Assembly: GCF_003015185.1 (NCBI RefSeq)
Contig: NZ_CP027860.1
Location: 5,177,001 to 5,241,000 of the forward strand
Direction: 5' to 3'
Source: Ahniella affigens
Lineage (GTDB): Bacteria; Pseudomonadota; Gammaproteobacteria; Xanthomonadales; Ahniellaceae
DNA length: 64,000 nucleotides
A program made the position numbers and the translations under genes. Position 1 is the first letter of the stretch, and the number at the start of each line of letters is the position of its first letter. The notes under the pieces are model-generated. The model made no database searches and was not told the DNA's origin. It saw nothing but the letters and a program-made list of their open reading frames with translations. This document shows positions 60,570 to 64,000 of this stretch, piece after piece.

Positions 60570-61246
60570 CTTTGTAGTAGGCTCGTTCTAGTGACGTAGT
60601 TCGGGCTATCGACTGGCGATACAAGTCTATGGATGCGGATTCTTAAAGTCTGAGACTCTAAAAATTGGCTAAATGAGACTGAAAGGATTCATGGTTCGGT
60701 AGAAGTGGGCGAGTGCACAGTCTGCGCAGCCTCATCCCCAAGTTAAGTGAGTGGTTTTATGATATTTCGGTCAACCGAATATTTCAAATCCTCCCATATA
60801 CATCAGCGCTATTGGCGCAGGGCTCCCGGGGCACGTTCATAGCTTGTGTTGTGCACCACGGTTGCACGCCTCTTCAGCGCATACAGACTGCGATTGCTGC
60901 GGCCAGGGTTTTGGCTGCCAAGCTAAATTCAACGAATTGATGGTGCATTTTGATCAACTGAGCCGCGGCTGCCATCTTTTAATGTCCAACCCGTCTCAGT
61001 GGTTCTGATCTCAGCCGTTGGCCGGCAGTCGTCGTTACGATGTCTTGCGCGACCGGGGTTTCCGTATATTCCTTCAACGTCGGAAGTGCAGCACACACAG
61101 CCATCGACTGGTTGAATCTCAATGTACTGTGGCCATCCGCGTCGATCAGTAAAGCAACGGTGCGGCCCGTGCGCTGTACTCTTAAAGTTTGGCTCGGTTG
61201 TTTTGTCCATAGCATCCTTGCTTGAGGGATTGATTGCTTCTGTCCA
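60570..61246. other. AT-richer stretch, at most one uncertain small gene
   Basis: Except for the doubtful gene at 60929-61210, no convincing gene is visible. Base composition is close to that of the 59-60.5 kb genes and unlike the pilus operon. It could be remnants of an acquired segment. Confidence 0.4.
60929..61210 (-). CDS. Possible small hypothetical protein
   Basis: 93 codons. AAGG is 5 bases before ATG 61210. The sequence (PHRCFTDRRGWPQYIEIQPV) is not low-complexity, but no family fits and an overlapping frame at 60979-61215 is also open. It would be the last gene after the PilT-like ATPase. Confidence 0.3.
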   Translation of the reverse strand: MDKTTEPNFKSTAHGPHRCFTDRRGWPQYIEIQPVDGCVCCTSDVEGIYGNPGRARHRNDDCRPTAEIRTTETGWTLKDGSRGSVDQNAPSIR

Positions 61247-62308
61247 TCAACGCCGGAACCGTTTCAGGAACTCCTGCAAGCTCGGCTTTTCGGCGCGATT
61301 CAGGAAGCTCGTTTGTTGATCGAGTGGTTCGGCGAGACCGCCGAGATCGTTGTCGCGGATGTTGCCGGCAACGGGCGATTTTTCGCCGCTGCTATACAGC
61401 AACTGGCCTTCGATGCGGCCTTGTGCCCAACCGGTTTGGGTCGGGTCCAGGTGCAGGGTTTGGGTGATGATCAGGCGCAGCGCGCTTGCGGTGAGATCTT
61501 GTGCTTGGTGTTGGCCTAAGTCGCGGGTGGCCATTGCAATCAAGCGGCGCAGCGCGCTTTCGATCGAACTGCCATGTAGCGTCGTCAGCACCAGATGACC
61601 TTGGTTCGCGGCGCGCAAGACTTCGGCGGCGCTCGCTTGATCGCGCACTTCGCCGAATAGCAGCATCGTGCCGCCCTGGGGTGCAGTCGGATAGGCGCGC
61701 AACGCGGTTCGAAGCGCGCGGATATAGGCTTCGGCCGGATCGAGTGTAGTGTCCACTTCGGTCTGCACGCATTTGCCTTGGCCATGCCAACCATGGAGCG
61801 GCATTTCGATCGGGTCTTCGATCGTTGTCATGTAGCCACTGTAGCGCTGCAAACGCGTCGCACCAATCGATGCCAGCGTGACGCTCTTGCCAGAACCTGT
61901 CGGCGCAACCACGAGGACCAAACCGCCACGACATAAGTCTTCGAGCTCGAACAACTCACGCCATAGGTGCGGTAGGTTCAGTTGCTCTAGCGCTGGCACG
62001 GCAGCGGGCAGACGGCGCATCGCGGTCATGATGCCGTCGCGGCAGGGATAGCGTTCCACGCGGAAGCACGCTCCCGACCCGAGGTCCAGTCTGCTACTGC
62101 CTGGATTGGTGAGCATCTGAACTTCGGAACCGAGGCGGCGAAGTAACATTTCGTGGTCACTACTCGTGGCTTGGGCGCGCTGGCCTATGCCTACGGAACA
62201 GTCACCCAGAACGAGCTCACCGTTTGCATCGTGTTTTAGGTGGAGGTCTCGGATGCTCGCTGGGATGTCGAGCGCCTGTGATGGGATGAACCTGATCAGC
62301 GTGCTCAT
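61247..62308 (-). CDS. Second PilT-like ATPase, next to pilin genes
   Basis: 353 residues. Walker A APTGSGKSVTLASIG near residue 134, Asp box TIEDPIEMP, then HGWHGQGKC, Walker B region GGTMLLFGEVRD, and His box LTTLHGSS. A hexameric motor of the PilT/TraJ/DotB group that assembles or retracts a pilus or drives export. It shares a His-Gly insertion and the GGTML variant with the 4.1 kb ATPase. Start ATG 62308. It lies 3 bp downstream of the pilin genes. Confidence 0.85.
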   Translation of the reverse strand: MSTLIRFIPSQALDIPASIRDLHLKHDANGELVLGDCSVGIGQRAQATSSDHEMLLRRLGSEVQMLTNPGSSRLDLGSGACFRVERYPCRDGIMTAMRRLPAAVPALEQLNLPHLWRELFELEDLCRGGLVLVVAPTGSGKSVTLASIGATRLQRYSGYMTTIEDPIEMPLHGWHGQGKCVQTEVDTTLDPAEAYIRALRTALRAYPTAPQGGTMLLFGEVRDQASAAEVLRAANQGHLVLTTLHGSSIESALRRLIAMATRDLGQHQAQDLTASALRLIITQTLHLDPTQTGWAQGRIEGQLLYSSGEKSPVAGNIRDNDLGGLAEPLDQQTSFLNRAEKPSLQEFLKRFRR

Positions 62309-62311
62309 GAA

Positions 62312-62833
62312 TTAGTCGCTCAGCAAGACCACAGACCGGGTGTTAATCGTGCAAACAGTCGTTAAAGTTGCTTCGGAGGGCATGGTCTGACCGACGACGG
62401 TCTTGACGTCCGTGGTGCCGGTTCCCAGTACGGAATTGCTGACAGCGATCGCGTCGATTAATGGCCAAGACGTCAGAATGACCCGTCGGCAAGTATCTGG
62501 CCGAAGCACCGAGACGACAAGGCGCATACGGGTGTTATCAGTGGCGTCGGCAGCCACGGTGATCGTTCCGTTCAGGGGGTGCCGGATGTCGGTGCCGTTA
62601 AGAATCCATTTCTGCGGCAGGTTTGGAACGATCTCGTCCTTCGTGATCCCAACGTAGCTGGTCGACTGTTCGTAGTTGCTTCGCCCGGTTGTGATGATCA
62701 GTTCCAGCAGCTTCGAGAAGTCGGCGTCTTCGAGATCGCTATAGGCCTCACGTGCGATCGGAATGCCGACGGCAGCAATCAGCGCGCCTAGCAGCAGCAC
62801 GATCATGAATTCCTGGAGGGTGTAGCCACGCAT
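62312..62833 (-). CDS. Prepilin-like protein, class IVb (third pilin)
   Basis: About 173 residues. The short leader MRG is followed by YTLQEFMIVLLLGALIAAVG: prepilin cleavage site, Glu at +5 and a hydrophobic helix. C-terminal region has LNGTDIRHPLNGTITV and a Cys pair DTCRR / TVCTI. It resembles the PilS-family pilins of thin conjugative pili. Start 62833; the longer frame was rejected. It precedes the ATPase. Confidence 0.8.
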   Translation of the reverse strand: MRGYTLQEFMIVLLLGALIAAVGIPIAREAYSDLEDADFSKLLELIITTGRSNYEQSTSYVGITKDEIVPNLPQKWILNGTDIRHPLNGTITVAADATDNTRMRLVVSVLRPDTCRRVILTSWPLIDAIAVSNSVLGTGTTDVKTVVGQTMPSEATLTTVCTINTRSVVLLSD

Positions 62834-62835
62834 GT

Positions 62836-63354
62836 TCAGCTGCCTTCCATGTCTAGGGTGTTGTTGGTGGCGGCGCAAGCGTCGAGGTCGGCTGTAACCA
62901 ACGTCGCGGTGCTGCTCGTCTTGCGAACGACGGCATTCAACTGCACCCGCGGGTAGTGCAGCCAGGCTTGCCGGATCAGCGCGCGGCATTCGCTGCTGCT
63001 TAAGTTGCTGAGTCGGATCCAGAACGCAAAGTTGCCATTCGGAACCAAGCGCAACGGCCGGTTCAGCGCCGTGCGCAGAGAGTCAATGTTGCCACCGGAC
63101 AGTGTGCGCTGATTGACCGGGACCAAGTCTGCCAACTGGGCAGTCGTCAGCGTCGCGTAGCCATCGGCTTGGTTCGCACCGAGCTCCTTGGTGCGCGCTG
63201 CTGCCCGGTGCGCAAGGTCTAAGGTTTCGTTGACCTTGCGGCGGGTGTCGAGCATCGACGCGAACGCCAGGATCCCGGCAGCCACCAACGCTGCGAGCAG
63301 CAAGGTCAGACTGAGATTCATCAGGCTGTAACCGGTTTGGCGGTAGGTTCTCAT
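62836..63354 (-). CDS. Prepilin-like protein, class IVb (second pilin)
   Basis: About 172 residues. Leader MRTYRQTG, then YSLMNLSLTLLLAALVAAG, a helix without Glu at +5. Then SGGNIDSLRTALNRPLRLV, similar in placement to LNGGNI of the neighbouring pilin, and Cys residues SECRA / DACAA. The missing Glu suggests a minor or initiating pilin. It ends 2 bp before the next gene starts, so the group is one operon. Confidence 0.75.
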   Translation of the reverse strand: MRTYRQTGYSLMNLSLTLLLAALVAAGILAFASMLDTRRKVNETLDLAHRAAARTKELGANQADGYATLTTAQLADLVPVNQRTLSGGNIDSLRTALNRPLRLVPNGNFAFWIRLSNLSSSECRALIRQAWLHYPRVQLNAVVRKTSSTATLVTADLDACAATNNTLDMEGS

Positions 63355-63414
63355 AGGTATGTTCGCGTCTTCAGGGAGAAGGGGGCCATCCATGGCCCAT
63401 GTGGGGGTACGTCC

Positions 63415-63978
63415 TTATTGGTTGGTGAACACCACAGTTGTCGGCTGTGTTGCAGACTGACAGTTTGTATCCGCCAGAGTCTTCGTGTAGGCCACGACGG
63501 ATGCGCCCTTGCTGTCCTTAACCGCAGTACCGTTGACGGTGATTCGTTCAAACTGGCCTTCTACGCCGGCGACAACTTTTGAGCATGAGGCAACGTCCAT
63601 CGACATCGTGATGGTGTATGCGCCGTCGGTATTCGTAGGCGGGTACGTTGCGACACCAAGCGTGACGTTTCCGAGTCCGATTGGATTCTTGATGTTGCCA
63701 CCATTCAGACGGTTGGCAGGCAAAGACTGATTGCCGGCGAGCGTCGCGACAGCCAATCCGGTGTAAGGGCCGCCATTCGGAAACTCGCTCTTGATGCCTA
63801 CTTGGATTTGGCTGAGCAGCTCTTTGGAGTCATTCACCTTGCCAGCGGACTGGCTCCACACAAACGCCGCCAGCAACCCAGCAGCGCCAAGCAGAATCAG
63901 CACGTTGTAGAGATTGAATTCGAGGATGCTGTTACCAGCGGTTTGGGACTTGGACGGAACTGCTTTGACGTTACGCAT
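63415..63978 (-). CDS. Major pilin-like protein, PilS/class IVb type
   Basis: 187 residues. A long leader ends in AG, then NSILEFNLYNVLILLGAAGL with Glu at +5. Mature part has NRLNGGNIKNPIGLGNVTL and a Cys pair (ASCSK / DTNCQ). The long leader and PilS-like N-G-G motif match IncI thin-pilus pilins. AGGAG lies 8 bases upstream of the start at 63978. It probably continues an operon that extends beyond the window. Confidence 0.82.
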   Translation of the reverse strand: MRNVKAVPSKSQTAGNSILEFNLYNVLILLGAAGLLAAFVWSQSAGKVNDSKELLSQIQVGIKSEFPNGGPYTGLAVATLAGNQSLPANRLNGGNIKNPIGLGNVTLGVATYPPTNTDGAYTITMSMDVASCSKVVAGVEGQFERITVNGTAVKDSKGASVVAYTKTLADTNCQSATQPTTVVFTNQ

Positions 63979-64000
63979 GGGGTTTCTCCTGGTGGTTGCC

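Overview
The window looks like chromosomal DNA of a gammaproteobacterium close to the Xanthomonadales/Lysobacterales. The evidence is the high G+C, the gene content (NtrY kinase with DUF4390 and RsmB, AmpG next to ExoIII, LTA4H-type M1 peptidase), dense short palindromic repeats, and secreted proteins ending in an F-x-x-G-F-E tail. The order assignment is an inference; no rRNA or tRNA gene was found to test it.

Layout. 0-3 kb: start of a truncated methyltransferase gene, a 2OG-Fe(II) oxygenase and a TPR-sulfotransferase. 3-17 kb: accessory block holding an AcaB/DUF1845-like protein, a PilT/DotB-like ATPase and a tightly coupled minus-strand operon for part of an F/SXT-type type IV secretion system (traV, pilin, traC, trbI, traF-type peptidase, trbC-traW fusion, a CsrA-like regulator, traU, traN). 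traL/E/K/B, traF/H/G, a relaxase and a coupling protein are not in the window. 17-22 kb: EamA transporter with a divergent LysR regulator, a pseudokinase, and a secreted protein coupled to a lytic transglycosylase. 22-43.5 kb: mainly housekeeping genes (recC, ntrY, DUF4390, rsmB, fmt, lipid genes, stress and membrane proteins, M1 peptidase, mscL, ATL, GT2, ampG, exoIII). 43.5-59 kb: repeat arrays, an ECF sigma/membrane protein pair, a large REC-PAS-GGDEF-EAL protein, and several secreted proteins including a collapsed pseudogene. 59-61.2 kb: visibly AT-richer stretch with unknown secreted or anchored proteins. 61.2-64 kb: a second PilT-like ATPase and three class-IVb-like prepilins, probably part of a larger minus-strand pilus operon continuing past the edge.

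How parts fit. The conjugation-type operon at 7.5-16.8 kb is almost completely translationally coupled (ATGA-type overlaps). The two PilT-like ATPases share unusual motifs, which suggests the 4 kb and 61 kb loci belong to one pilus or transfer apparatus, possibly helped by the lytic transglycosylase at 21.6 kb.

The most unusual non-coding signal is a dispersed element made of five back-to-back hairpins: a full copy at 6.1 kb, an internally deleted copy at 19.05 kb, a partly decayed copy at 57.3 kb and a divergent relative at 45.1 kb. In the divergent relative two segments are conserved while the other stems differ in sequence but remain self-complementary. A second notable pattern is a short tail motif shared by three exported gene products and repeated three times at the periplasmic end of a membrane protein paired with an ECF sigma factor.
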